Shown here: positions 19,917 to 28,972 of the stretch, piece by piece | Numbering within the stretch: the first letter of the stretch is position 1 | Layout of the letters: each line of letters starts with the position of its first letter | Translations under genes and position numbers: made by a program | Assembly: GCA_038146925.1 (NCBI GenBank) | Contig: JAYQSP010000006.1 | Span: 124,001-188,000, forward strand | Origin: UBA830 sp038146925 | GTDB taxonomy: Bacteria > Pseudomonadota > Alphaproteobacteria > MPNO01 > UBA830 | DNA: 64,000 nt | Direction of reading: 5' to 3' | Notes under the pieces: generated by a model | The model's database searches: none | What the model saw: the letters and a program-made list of their open reading frames with translations, nothing else | Told to the model about the DNA's origin: nothing

Positions 19917-21046
19917 TGTATGCCTCCGGTGTCGGCTTCGTCATCCTGATGCACCGGCAACCTCAGCCTGAACTCAGTCCCCTCATCCGACGTATCGAAC
20001 TCGATTATTCCGCCATGATCGCCCACGACCTTGGCGGCCAGCGCCATGCCCAGCCCCGATCCATCCGGCTTCGACGTCACGAACGGATCGAACAAATTGG
20101 CGGCGACATCGGGCGAAATCCCCGGTCCGTTGTCGATCACGGTGACCAGCAAGGGAAGCTGAACGCGCGTTGCGACGCCGGGCAGGGCCAGACGTACTCC
20201 GTGCTGGTAAGCCGTGCGCAACGTAATGCGGGCTTCGTCCGCCGGCACCGCCTCGCATGCATTCTTGACGATATTCAGCAAAACCTGGATCAACTGGTCC
20301 GCGTTACCGTGAACCGGCGGGAGCGACGGATCGTATTCTTCGACGAACGAGACGTGGCGGCCGAATCCCGCTTCCGCCACGCGCCGCACACGTTCCAGCA
20401 CCTGGTGGATATTGACGGCGGACCGATCTATCGCGGCATCGGAAAACAGTCCCATGCGGTCGACGAGATCGCAAATCCGGTCCGACTCCTCGCAGATCAG
20501 CCGTGTCAGACTAATGTCCTCCTCGTCGGAAACCGCCGTTTCCAGCAGCTGCGCCGCGCCGCGAATGCCGGAGAGCGGGTTCTTTACTTCGTGCGCCAGG
20601 ATCGCCGCGAGACCCGTAACGGAACGCGCCGCATTCCGATAGGCGATCTGGCTGTTGATGCGCCGCGCGATGGTCTGTTCGTGTAGAGACACAACCGTCA
20701 GATCGGATCCCTCGCCCAGCGGCGCCGCAGTGATCGCCAGATTGCGTGTCCGGCCTTCGGTGAACGACACCGAAACATCGTATTCCGCAACGCTTGTCTG
20801 ACTGTGAAAGGCCTGAGATATAAGCGACAGCATCGGGCTGTGCTGCGGCACGAGTTCTTCGAGGTGACGCCCCGACAAACCGCTCGCGCCCTGGCCGAAG
20901 AAGTGTTCCGCGGCCGTGTTCAGAAATCGGATATGCATGCCGGGGTCGACCGCCAGAACAGCAAACGGCAACGCCCCGAGCAGCATTTCGGAATCGAGCT
21001 GTCGTTCGGCGGGAAGCTCATTCGTTCTAATCACGGACGTCATCAT
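19913..21046 (-). CDS. ntrB: Nitrogen regulation sensor kinase NtrB
   Basis: 377 residues and cytoplasmic. The N-terminal PAS domain (FAVLAVDPGMHIRFLN) is followed by HisKA, with the phospho-His in AILAHEVKNPLSGIRGAAQL, and HATPase_c (NIVKNACEA, DNGPGISPD, GSGLGMALA). It phosphorylates or dephosphorylates NtrC under PII control. ATGA overlaps join it to dusB upstream and ntrC downstream, as in the classic nifR3-ntrBC operon. Confidence 0.97.
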   Translation of the reverse strand: MMTSVIRTNELPAERQLDSEMLLGALPFAVLAVDPGMHIRFLNTAAEHFFGQGASGLSGRHLEELVPQHSPMLSLISQAFHSQTSVAEYDVSVSFTEGRTRNLAITAAPLGEGSDLTVVSLHEQTIARRINSQIAYRNAARSVTGLAAILAHEVKNPLSGIRGAAQLLETAVSDEEDISLTRLICEESDRICDLVDRMGLFSDAAIDRSAVNIHQVLERVRRVAEAGFGRHVSFVEEYDPSLPPVHGNADQLIQVLLNIVKNACEAVPADEARITLRTAYQHGVRLALPGVATRVQLPLLVTVIDNGPGISPDVAANLFDPFVTSKPDGSGLGMALAAKVVGDHGGIIEFDTSDEGTEFRLRLPVHQDDEADTGGIQ

Positions 21047-22029
21047 GCGGCCTTGGGAACCCAGTCACCGCCGAAGAACGACGATATCTCACTCAATACC
21101 TGAGGTATATTCTCCAGTTTATTGATATTATTACGGAATTCTGCTGAGTATTTGTATCCCCGGCTATACCAGGCAAGGTGCTTCCGCGCCATGCGCAACC
21201 CAGCATGGTTCCCGAAATGATCGAGCATGTCCTCGAAATGTCGGCGCACGACTTGCGCCCGTACGGGCAGTTCCGGATCGGCCTGGCGTTCGCCCGTTGC
21301 CAGATAGTGGACGACCTGTCCGGGAAACCAGGGACGGCCGGTGGCGCCCCGGCCGATCATGACGCCGTCCGCGCCCGATTCCTTCAGTGCAAGATCGACA
21401 TCGTCATAAGTCTGAATGTCACCGTTCGCGATCACCGGCACCGATACCGCCTCCGTCACGCGACGGATAAACCGCCAGTCCGCGGTGCCGGTATACATCT
21501 GGCAACGCGTGCGGCCATGGACCGTGATCATCTGAATTCCTTCGTTTTCCGCAATTTTCGCCAACTCCGGCGCATTCAGGCTGTCTTCATCCCAACCTTT
21601 GCGCATTTTCAGCGTGACCGGGATATCGACCGCGTTCACCGTCGCTTCGATGATTTTCCGGGCATGATCCAGATCGCGCATCAACGCCGACCCGGATTGC
21701 TTGTTCACCACTTTCTTCACCGGGCAACCCATGTTGATATCGATGATGGCCGCGCCCCTATCGGCATTCATTCTGGCGGCCTCAGCCATCAGATCCGGCT
21801 CGTATCCGGCCAGCTGCACCGCCATCGGCTGCTCTTCGGCACAGTTGGTGATCATTTTCAACGTCTTGCGGTTGGCGTGTACCATCGCCTGGCTGGCAAT
21901 CATCTCCGACACCACCAGCCCGGCGCCCCATTCCTTCACGAGCCTTCGAAACGGCAGGTCCGAGACACCGGACATCGGCGCGAGGAGAACCGGTGCGTCA
22001 ATCTCAACTGATCCAATACGTATGGACAT
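21043..22029 (-). CDS. dusB: tRNA-dihydrouridine synthase DusB (NifR3)
   Basis: 328 residues. This FMN-dependent TIM-barrel reductase makes dihydrouridine in the tRNA D-loop. Signatures are LLAPMSGVSDLPFRRL, INMGCPVKKVVNKQSGSALM with the catalytic Cys, KMRKGWD, and the FMN phosphate site GVMIGRGATGRPW. It is the first gene of the Ntr series and probably carries the promoter in the gap upstream of 22029. Confidence 0.97.
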   Translation of the reverse strand: MSIRIGSVEIDAPVLLAPMSGVSDLPFRRLVKEWGAGLVVSEMIASQAMVHANRKTLKMITNCAEEQPMAVQLAGYEPDLMAEAARMNADRGAAIIDINMGCPVKKVVNKQSGSALMRDLDHARKIIEATVNAVDIPVTLKMRKGWDEDSLNAPELAKIAENEGIQMITVHGRTRCQMYTGTADWRFIRRVTEAVSVPVIANGDIQTYDDVDLALKESGADGVMIGRGATGRPWFPGQVVHYLATGERQADPELPVRAQVVRRHFEDMLDHFGNHAGLRMARKHLAWYSRGYKYSAEFRNNINKLENIPQVLSEISSFFGGDWVPKAA

Positions 22030-22100
22030 TTTTTAGGCAGACAAATATGTGTGATTAAAAGGCGGGCAACTTAGTGCGTTAACGCCGTCAATTCAATGGC

Positions 22101-22910
22101 TTATGCCGGCGACGCCAAAACGACATCCGTCACGAATTTAACGCCCGGATAGGCCAGCGTGATCAAAAGATACGCGGCAAGCACGTATCTTGCCGCCCGC
22201 CGCCCCCGAATGCCGGTGCGGGCATGGACCAGCAGCAGCACGACGATGACCGCAAAGGTCATCAGGGAAAGTGCCGTTTTGTGATTCAGTACGATAAGCT
22301 GGCCGGACAGATAATACTCCGCCGCCATGCCGCTGACGAGGCCGCAGCCCAGCACCACGGCGCCTCCGGCCAGCAGGCTGACCTGTATGCGTTCGCCGTC
22401 CGCCACCGACGGTAACAACCGGACGAAACCGCCCGGACGTTTCCGTTTGAGTGCGCGTTCCTGCAAAATCACCGCGAACCCGGCGATCGCACCGATCGTC
22501 AGCAGACCGTATGTCACCACCGAAATCAGGATATGAAACCGGACCCATACCCCCGGCGCCTGCTCCACGAGCGGGCGTTCGGGCTGATGTATCCAAAGCG
22601 CTGCCAGAAGCGCGATGACAAGCATATAGGGGAGCAGCAACGGCGCCAGCCGCCAGACATCGCGCATCGCGGCCGACAGCAGCGCGAAAACGGTTAGGCT
22701 GGCAGCGATCGTAATCCACAAAGCCGGCGCCAGCCCGGTACGCCATCCGGGCGCAAACATTGTCCAGATCCAGACGACGGGCCCGGCGATCGCCACCGCA
22801 AGAAGCCCCCAGAAGAGCGCATCCCGGGCCGGCGGGCGGCGAAACGGCAGTATCGTCGCGGGCACCAGGGCCAGAAAAGCCGAGTATGTAAGCACGGTCG
22901 AAGTCAGCAT
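22101..22910 (-). CDS. CcsA/YpjD-type cytochrome c assembly membrane protein
   Basis: 269 residues, about eight hydrophobic segments. Two His-bearing segments, VRFHILISVVTYGLL and LIVLNHKTALSLMTF, are arranged as in the CcsA/CcmC/YpjD haem-handling family. The WxxxD-rich loop of true CcsA is not obvious, so a YpjD-like inner-membrane protein of uncertain function is the better call. It is transcribed away from ispDF and follows no clear operon partner. Confidence 0.82.
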   Translation of the reverse strand: MLTSTVLTYSAFLALVPATILPFRRPPARDALFWGLLAVAIAGPVVWIWTMFAPGWRTGLAPALWITIAASLTVFALLSAAMRDVWRLAPLLLPYMLVIALLAALWIHQPERPLVEQAPGVWVRFHILISVVTYGLLTIGAIAGFAVILQERALKRKRPGGFVRLLPSVADGERIQVSLLAGGAVVLGCGLVSGMAAEYYLSGQLIVLNHKTALSLMTFAVIVVLLLVHARTGIRGRRAARYVLAAYLLITLAYPGVKFVTDVVLASPA

Positions 22911-23036
22911 GACGGTATATTAGCATCGGGCGCGCGCTAGCGTCGTTACCAATCTGGCACGGGGATTCGTAGGACGCCGGTTGGCGACGCTCCAGCTTTC
23001 GCTTAATTTGCGGCTTCAGTCCAACATGGAGAACGC

Positions 23037-24194
23037 ATGGCACGCTGCGCCGTCCTTATCCTTGCCGGCGGCTCGGGCAGCCGCCTCGGGTCCGAGATCC
23101 CGAAGCAGTACCTGAACCTGAACGGGCTTTCCGTTCTGCGCCGGACGATCGACGCCTTTCTGGCGCATCCGGGGATCGAAGCAGTTCAGGTCGTCATTGG
23201 CGCTCAGGATCGGGAGCGATACGACAACGCGATCGGCGATGCGGATATCCGCCCGCCCGTATCCGGCGGTGCATCTCGGCAGGAATCAGGCCGAAACGGG
23301 CTTGAAGCACTGGCCGACGACGCGCCGGACTATGTGCTGATCCACGATGCTGCCCGGCCGTTCGCCGACAGCGCCACGATCGACCGTGTCTTGCACGCAC
23401 TCGAAACATCCGACGCTGCCCTGCCCGGCGTTCCCGTCGCCGACACGCTCAAACGCGGCACCGGCACACCGCCGCTGGTCGACGGCACAGTGGATCGGAC
23501 AAATCTCTGGCGGGCGCAAACGCCGCAAGGGTTCCGGTACGCTAAAATCCTCGATGCCCATCGCGCTTGCGAGGGCATGGAATTTACCGACGACGCGGCC
23601 ATCGCCGAACACGCCGGGCTGTCCGTTGCGCTGGTACGCGGCCATGAGGACAATTTCAAAATTACCACGGCAGACGATCTGGAACGGGCAAAACGCATGA
23701 CCGAAAACACCTCCGGCGATTTCCGTATCGGCACCGGCTTCGATGTGCACGCACAAACCGACGGCGATCACGTGGTCCTGTGCGGTATTCGTATCGATCA
23801 CAGCCGCGGGCTGGAAGGTCACTCCGATGCCGATGTCGCCATGCATGCAGTGACGGATGCCCTGCTTGGCGCTATCGCGGAAGGAGATATCGGCAGCCAC
23901 TTCCCGCCGTCCGACGACCAGTGGCGCGGCGGCGCCTCCCGCGTTTTTCTGGAACACGCAGGAAAGCTTATCTCGAAGCGTGGCGGAAGCATCGGAAATA
24001 TCGATCTGACAATAATCTGCGAAGCACCCAAAATCGGCCCCCACCGGGACGCCATGGCCGCTTCTTTGGCCACGATCCTAGGAATCGACCAAGGCCGCAT
24101 CAGCGTGAAAGCGACCACCTCCGAGAAGCTCGGCTTCACCGGCCGGGGCGAAGGTATTGCCGCACAGGCATCGGCCATTGTCCGGCTTGGATAG
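23037..24194 (+). CDS. ispDF: Bifunctional IspD/IspF (MEP isoprenoid pathway)
   Basis: 385 residues. The IspD half (1-220) makes CDP-ME; it has the nucleotide-binding AGGSGSRLGSEIPKQYL and HDAARPF. The IspF half (about 228-385) makes MEcPP; it has the metal site GTGFDVHAQ, HSDADVAMHAVTDALLGA and EKLGFTGRGEGI. The fusion is widespread in alphaproteobacteria and skips the intermediate IspE step, which is encoded elsewhere. It is the first gene of a plus-strand operon with pgpA, cinA and the DUF429 gene. Confidence 0.97.
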   Translation: MARCAVLILAGGSGSRLGSEIPKQYLNLNGLSVLRRTIDAFLAHPGIEAVQVVIGAQDRERYDNAIGDADIRPPVSGGASRQESGRNGLEALADDAPDYVLIHDAARPFADSATIDRVLHALETSDAALPGVPVADTLKRGTGTPPLVDGTVDRTNLWRAQTPQGFRYAKILDAHRACEGMEFTDDAAIAEHAGLSVALVRGHEDNFKITTADDLERAKRMTENTSGDFRIGTGFDVHAQTDGDHVVLCGIRIDHSRGLEGHSDADVAMHAVTDALLGAIAEGDIGSHFPPSDDQWRGGASRVFLEHAGKLISKRGGSIGNIDLTIICEAPKIGPHRDAMAASLATILGIDQGRISVKATTSEKLGFTGRGEGIAAQASAIVRLG

Positions 24195-24197
24195 CCG

Positions 24198-24689
24198 ATG
24201 ACATTCGGACGACTTCCACCCGGCTTGTCTTTCTGGCACCCGGCGGCATTGATTTCCACCTGGGGAGGCAGCGGATTGCTCCCTGGCGCACCCGGCACCT
24301 GGGGCTCCCTATTCACCCTGCCTGCTGCCTGGCTCATCGCCACGAATTTCGGAAGCGACAGTCTGCTGATCGCCGCAGCTATAGCGTTAGTGGCCGGCCT
24401 CTGGTCCTCGACCCGTTATTTGCAAACGTCGAGAAGCAAGGACCCCGGCACCATCGTCATCGACGAGACCGCCGGCCAGTTCCTGGCGCTCGCCTTCGTG
24501 CCGGTGAATTTCTGGTGGTACGCTGCGGGTTTCATCCTGTTTCGTGTCGCCGATATCCTGAAGCCCTGGCCTGCGTCCTGGGCCGACCGCTCTCTGCCCG
24601 GCGCCCTGGGCGTGATGACGGACGACATCTTTGCCGCGCTGTACCCGATGGCGATACTGTACGCAGCTCACACCTTTCTGACAGGATAA
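24198..24689 (+). CDS. pgpA: Phosphatidylglycerophosphatase A
   Basis: 163 residues and an inner-membrane protein. It dephosphorylates phosphatidylglycerophosphate to phosphatidylglycerol. The signature GTWGSLFTLPAAW and the acidic TIVIDETAGQFLALAF are present, with hydrophobic helices between. It starts 3 bp after ispDF and is 4 bp from cinA, so it is co-translated within the operon. Confidence 0.94.
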   Translation: MTFGRLPPGLSFWHPAALISTWGGSGLLPGAPGTWGSLFTLPAAWLIATNFGSDSLLIAAAIALVAGLWSSTRYLQTSRSKDPGTIVIDETAGQFLALAFVPVNFWWYAAGFILFRVADILKPWPASWADRSLPGALGVMTDDIFAALYPMAILYAAHTFLTG

Positions 24690-24693
24690 CCTC

Positions 24694-25176
24694 ATGATCG
24701 ACCCGGACATTCGCGCCGCCGCCCGGAACCTGCTCGATACCTGCCGCGCCGAAGGACTGATGGTCGCAACAGTCGAATCCTGCACCGGCGGACTGGTCGC
24801 GGGTTCCCTGACCGAAATCGCCGGGTCCTCGGACGTGGTCGAGCGCGGGTTCGTGACCTACACCAACGAAGCCAAGAACGAGCTGGTTGGCGTACCGATG
24901 GACCTGTTCCCGAGTGTCGGCGCCGTCAGCGAAGAAGTCGCCCGCGCCATGGCCGTGGGCGGGCTGTCCAACTCCCGGGCCGATATAGCCGTCGGCATCA
25001 CGGGTGTCGCCGGACCGGGCCAGAGCGAAAACAAGCCCGCCGGACTCGTCCACATCTGCGCAGCGCGCAAAAACGGCGACACGATCCACGAACGCTGCAT
25101 GTTCGACGGCGACCGCTCGGCCGTGCGCAAAGCCTCTGTGCTGAAAGCGTTCGACCTGATCCTGCGGCTGATATGA
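24694..25176 (+). CDS. cinA: CinA-family nicotinamide-nucleotide amidohydrolase (PncC)
   Basis: 160 residues, only the C-terminal CinA domain (PncC type). It deamidates NMN to NaMN for NAD recycling. VATVESCTGGLVAGSLTEIAG carries the catalytic Ser. GITGVAGPGQSENKPAGLVH is the conserved loop. The absence of the N-terminal COG1058 domain is normal for the short form. Confidence 0.93.
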   Translation: MIDPDIRAAARNLLDTCRAEGLMVATVESCTGGLVAGSLTEIAGSSDVVERGFVTYTNEAKNELVGVPMDLFPSVGAVSEEVARAMAVGGLSNSRADIAVGITGVAGPGQSENKPAGLVHICAARKNGDTIHERCMFDGDRSAVRKASVLKAFDLILRLI

Positions 25177-25183
25177 GGAAAAG

Positions 25184-25984
25184 ATGAGCCTGCGGCCCCG
25201 AGTTGCCGGCGTGGATTTTTCAGGCGCCCGGAACGCCGGCAAACACATCTGGATCGCCGAAGGAACGCCCGCGCCCGAAGGTATCCGGATAGATACGTTG
25301 CATCGCGCCGATGCTCTGCCGAGCGGAGGGCCGGCATTTGACGACGCCATGACCGGCCTGAGCCGTCACATCGCCGGGCTGACGGAAAGCCTGATCGGAT
25401 TCGACTTTCCGTTCAGCATCCCTGCGCCGCTGATCGAACAATCGACCTGGTCCGCCTTTGTCAAAGAGTTTGCCCAAAAATATCAGGCGCCCGAAGAGTT
25501 CCGCGATCATTGCCGATCCAAAACCGGCGGCAGAGAACTGAAACGGTTGACCGATGTCGAAGCGAAGGTGCCCTGGTGCGCCTACAATCTGCGCCTCTAT
25601 CGACAGACATGGGCCGGGATCCGCCACGTGCTTGCGCCGCTGGTATTCAGCGGGCGGGCACGCGTCATCCCGATCCAGCGGCCGAAAGACGGGCTGCCCG
25701 TCATCGCAGAAATATGTCCCGCGTCCTTCCTGAAACGCGACGGCTTGTATTTCCCCTACAAAGGGCGCGGCCCCAAGCTCGAATATGCACGATCGAAGAT
25801 TCTGACCGAACTTGCCCGGCGCAAACACCTGTCGCCGATACGCGGCAGACTTCGAAAAACGATCGTAGAGGATATCGGCGGCGATGCACTGGACGCCGTG
25901 CTGTCCGCGATCTGCGCGGCAGGTGTCGAAGACATCAAACCGCGTTCCAGAGCGGACCGGCTTGAATGCCGGGTGTACTTCTAG
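25184..25984 (+). CDS. DUF429 family protein
   Basis: 266 residues. The start has VAGVDFSGARNAGKHIWIAE, then IGFDFPFSIP and, near the C-terminus, DIGGDALDAVLSAICAA. This spacing of acidic residues resembles DUF429 proteins, which are predicted RNase-H-fold proteins of unknown function. It follows cinA by 7 bp and is probably in the operon. Its TAG and the TAG of the convergent COQ10-like gene share the same CTAG palindrome. A frame on the opposite strand over this gene lacks recognisable motifs. Confidence 0.8.
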   Translation: MSLRPRVAGVDFSGARNAGKHIWIAEGTPAPEGIRIDTLHRADALPSGGPAFDDAMTGLSRHIAGLTESLIGFDFPFSIPAPLIEQSTWSAFVKEFAQKYQAPEEFRDHCRSKTGGRELKRLTDVEAKVPWCAYNLRLYRQTWAGIRHVLAPLVFSGRARVIPIQRPKDGLPVIAEICPASFLKRDGLYFPYKGRGPKLEYARSKILTELARRKHLSPIRGRLRKTIVEDIGGDALDAVLSAICAAGVEDIKPRSRADRLECRVYF

Positions 25985-26409
25985 CCGTATTTTTCCGCCG
26001 CCCGCGTCTCGAACGCCCGCACCATGCGGCGGACCGCTTCGTGGAACAGCGGCTCCATCACCTTTCGCAACAACCGCGAGCGGAACTCGAAATCGATGAA
26101 GAAATCGATCTCGCAACCGCCCTCTTTCTCCAGGAACAGCCACCTGTTTTCGAGATATCTGAACGGCCCGTCGAGATATTCGACGTCGATCCGTTCCTTC
26201 GGGGTCAGCGTTACTTTGGATGTGAATTTTTCCCGCAGCATCTTGAAGCCCACCACCATGTCAGCCCGGATAACGTTGCCGTCGCGGTTTTTCACCCGCA
26301 AGCCGATACACCAGGGCAAAAAATTCGGATAGTCTTCCACATCCGACACCAAGTCGTAGAGCTGGTCCGGCGTATGCGGCAAAAATCGCTTTTCGCTGTG
26401 GGTCGGCAT
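25981..26409 (-). CDS. COQ10/RatA-type ubiquinone-binding START-domain protein
   Basis: 142 residues from ATG 26407-26409. It is a polyketide cyclase/START-like barrel: LYDLVSDVEDYPNFLPWCI at the N-terminus, then FKMLREKFTSKVTL and a C-terminal helix FHEAVRRMVRAFETRAAE. Homologues bind coenzyme Q and support respiration. A longer frame (to 26481) adds unconserved residues. It starts 7 bp downstream of lipA and belongs with the lipA-lpd group. Confidence 0.93.
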   Translation of the reverse strand: MPTHSEKRFLPHTPDQLYDLVSDVEDYPNFLPWCIGLRVKNRDGNVIRADMVVGFKMLREKFTSKVTLTPKERIDVEYLDGPFRYLENRWLFLEKEGGCEIDFFIDFEFRSRLLRKVMEPLFHEAVRRMVRAFETRAAEKYG

Positions 26410-26416
26410 CCGGAAT

Positions 26417-27370
26417 TTATTCGGCGGCCGCCAGTTTGGCTTCGCGCGCGGCCCGCATTTCAGCGAAATCGCTATCGGCATGGTAGGACGACCGGGTCAG
26501 CGGCGACGACGACACCATCAGAAACCCCTTGCCGTAGGCCGCGTTCTTGTAGGCATCGAATTCGTCCGGCGTCACGAAGCGGTCGATAGCGTGGTGTTTC
26601 ACCGTCGGTTGCAGGTACTGGCCGATAGTCAGAAAATCCACGTCGGCGGCGCGCAGGTCGTCCATCACCTGCAGGATCTCGTCCTTGCCTTCGCCAAGAC
26701 CCGCCATCAGGCCGGACTTGGTGAAGATCGTCGGGTCCAGTTTCTTGACCTGATCGAGAAGACGCAGCGAATGGAAATACCGCGCGCCGGGACGGACCGT
26801 CGCATAAAGTCGCGGCACGGTTTCCAGATTGTGATTGAACACGTCCGGGCGCGCATCAACGACCGTTTCAATCGCACCGTCTTTCTTCTGAAAATCCGGC
26901 GTCAGAATTTCGATTGTCGTGTCGGGCGAATTCTCGCGGATGCGGCGGATGACCTCGGCAAAGTGCCCTGCCCCGCCATCGTCCAGGTCGTCGCGGTCCA
27001 CCGACGTAATGACCACATGGGCCAGCCCCAGTTCCGCGACGGCCACGGCGACGTGTTCCGGTTCCAGCGCATCAAGCTGCCCCGGTACGCCGGTCGCGAT
27101 GTTGCAGAACGCACATGCCCGGGTGCAGATATCGCCCATGATCATCATTGTCGCGTGTTTCTGCGCCCAGCATTCGCCGATATTGGGACAGGCAGCTTCC
27201 TCGCAAACCGTGTTCAGCTTCAGCTTGCGCATCAGCTCGCGGGTCTGCTGATAGACCGGCGACGTCGGCGCTTTCACCCGGATCCACGGCGGCTTGCGCT
27301 GGATCGGGTTGTCCGGCCGGTGCGCCTTTTCGGGGTGACGCGGGCGATCGGATTTTGCAGGTTCGCTCAT
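26417..27370 (-). CDS. lipA: Lipoyl synthase
   Basis: 317 residues. This radical-SAM enzyme inserts two sulphurs into octanoyl chains on E2 and related lipoyl domains. The auxiliary cluster Cys are in TVCEEAACPNIGECW. The radical-SAM cluster is CTRACAFCNI. The C-terminal RSSYHADSDF loop carries the conserved Ser. It follows lpd by 3 bp, linking cofactor synthesis to the PDH complex. Confidence 0.98.
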   Translation of the reverse strand: MSEPAKSDRPRHPEKAHRPDNPIQRKPPWIRVKAPTSPVYQQTRELMRKLKLNTVCEEAACPNIGECWAQKHATMMIMGDICTRACAFCNIATGVPGQLDALEPEHVAVAVAELGLAHVVITSVDRDDLDDGGAGHFAEVIRRIRENSPDTTIEILTPDFQKKDGAIETVVDARPDVFNHNLETVPRLYATVRPGARYFHSLRLLDQVKKLDPTIFTKSGLMAGLGEGKDEILQVMDDLRAADVDFLTIGQYLQPTVKHHAIDRFVTPDEFDAYKNAAYGKGFLMVSSSPLTRSSYHADSDFAEMRAAREAKLAAAE

Positions 27371-27373
27371 GTA

Positions 27374-28774
27374 TCAGAAGTGGATGGCGCGACCGTATGC
27401 GTCAAGCACCGATTCATGCATCATTTCCGACAAAGTCGGATGCGGGAACACGGCCTCCATCAGTTCCGCTTCCGTGGTTTCCAGCGTCTTGCCGACCATG
27501 TAGCCCTGAATCAGCTCGGTGACTTCCGCGCCGATCATGTGCGCGCCGAGCAACTCGCCCGTATTGGCGTCGAACACGGTCTTGATCATGCCCTCGGCGT
27601 CACCCAGCGCGATGGCTTTGCCGTTGCCCAGAAACGGGAACCGGCCGACCTTCACGTCATGGCCCGCTTCCCTCGCCTTCGCCTCGGTCATGCCGACGCT
27701 GGCGACCTGCGGCCGGCAATAGGTACAGCCGGGAATCAGCGCCGTGTTCAGCGGGTGGGTTTTTTCATCAGCGATCTTTTCGACGCAGATTACGCCCTCG
27801 TGGCTCGCCTTGTGCGCCAGCCAGGGTGGCCCGGCCAGATCGCCGATGGCGTAGACGCCGGGCTCGCCGGTCTCCATCCATTCGTTGATGACGACATGCC
27901 CCTTGTCGACCTCTACTGCGGTGTCTTCGAGCCCGATGTTCTCGACATTGCCAGTGATGCCGACCGCAAGAATAACCCGGTCGACCGTGATTTCCTCCGT
28001 CTTGCCGTCACCCATCTCCACCGTTGCGGTAACGTTGTCGCTGCCTGTCTTTAGCCCCGAGACCTTGGCGCCGGTATGGATCGTCATCCCCTGCTTCTCG
28101 AACGCCTTGCGCGCCATGTTGGAGATTTCCTCGTCCTCGACCGGCAGAACGCGGTCCATCACCTCGACCACCGTGACATCCGCACCGAGGTCGGAATAGA
28201 AGCTCGCGAATTCGATGCCGATCGCGCCCGAACCGATGACCAGCAGCGACTTCGGCATGGTTTCCGGCACCATGGCTTCCTTATATGTCCAGATCAGCTT
28301 GCCGTCGGGCTCCAGCCCGGGCAGAGAGCGGGCCCGGGCGCCGGTCGCCAGAATAATGTGATCGGCCGACATTTCGCTTTTCGTGCCGTCGGCGTCGGTA
28401 ACCGTCAGCTTGCCACCACCCGCTAGCGCGCCCGAGCCCATTATCACGTCGACTTTGTTCTTCTTCAGAAGATGGCCAACGCCCTGGTTAAGCTGTTTGG
28501 CGACCCCGCGAGAACGCTGGACGATTTTCTTCACGTCAAAAGTCACGTCGCCGACCGACAGGCCGAATTCCTCGGCATGATCGATCAGGTGTTTGATTTC
28601 GGAGGACCGCAACAGCGCCTTGGTCGGAATACACCCCCAATTCAGGCAAATGCCGCCCAGATGCTCGCGTTCGACAACTGCCGCTTTCATGCCGAGCTGG
28701 GCCGCGCGAATCGCCGCGACATAGCCGCCGGGTCCGCCGCCCACCACGATCAGGTCATATTGAGTGTCTGCCAT
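27374..28774 (-). CDS. lpd: Dihydrolipoamide dehydrogenase (E3)
   Basis: 466 residues. It is the FAD enzyme that reoxidises dihydrolipoamide with NAD. The FAD site is VVGGGPGGYVAAIRAAQLG, the redox disulphide GGICLNWGCIPTKAL, the NAD site VIGSGAIGIEFASFYSDLGA, and the catalytic His-Glu HPHPTLSE-type motif reads FPHPTLSEMMHE. Its usual upstream neighbour pdhC is 4 kb away across the plus-strand accessory block. Confidence 0.98.
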   Translation of the reverse strand: MADTQYDLIVVGGGPGGYVAAIRAAQLGMKAAVVEREHLGGICLNWGCIPTKALLRSSEIKHLIDHAEEFGLSVGDVTFDVKKIVQRSRGVAKQLNQGVGHLLKKNKVDVIMGSGALAGGGKLTVTDADGTKSEMSADHIILATGARARSLPGLEPDGKLIWTYKEAMVPETMPKSLLVIGSGAIGIEFASFYSDLGADVTVVEVMDRVLPVEDEEISNMARKAFEKQGMTIHTGAKVSGLKTGSDNVTATVEMGDGKTEEITVDRVILAVGITGNVENIGLEDTAVEVDKGHVVINEWMETGEPGVYAIGDLAGPPWLAHKASHEGVICVEKIADEKTHPLNTALIPGCTYCRPQVASVGMTEAKAREAGHDVKVGRFPFLGNGKAIALGDAEGMIKTVFDANTGELLGAHMIGAEVTELIQGYMVGKTLETTEAELMEAVFPHPTLSEMMHESVLDAYGRAIHF

Positions 28775-28972
28775 GAAAATCCTTTCAGGACGATCCGTTC
28801 AGATCGCAAATTCTCGAACGCCGCATTTGCACCGATACATACGAAATTTCGCCGTAAACTTCGAGGATTCCGTTAACCATACCCATACGAATTGTTGAAT
28901 TATCGGATATCGGGCGTTATCGTTCCCGAACAAGGGGTTAAAGGGTAGGAGCGCGCCCGTCCGGCGCGAAGA

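Noticed and set aside
26480..28054. 524-codon plus-strand open frame antisense to lipA and lpd
   Set aside because: His/Arg-rich composition without motifs; lipA and lpd on the minus strand carry complete active sites.
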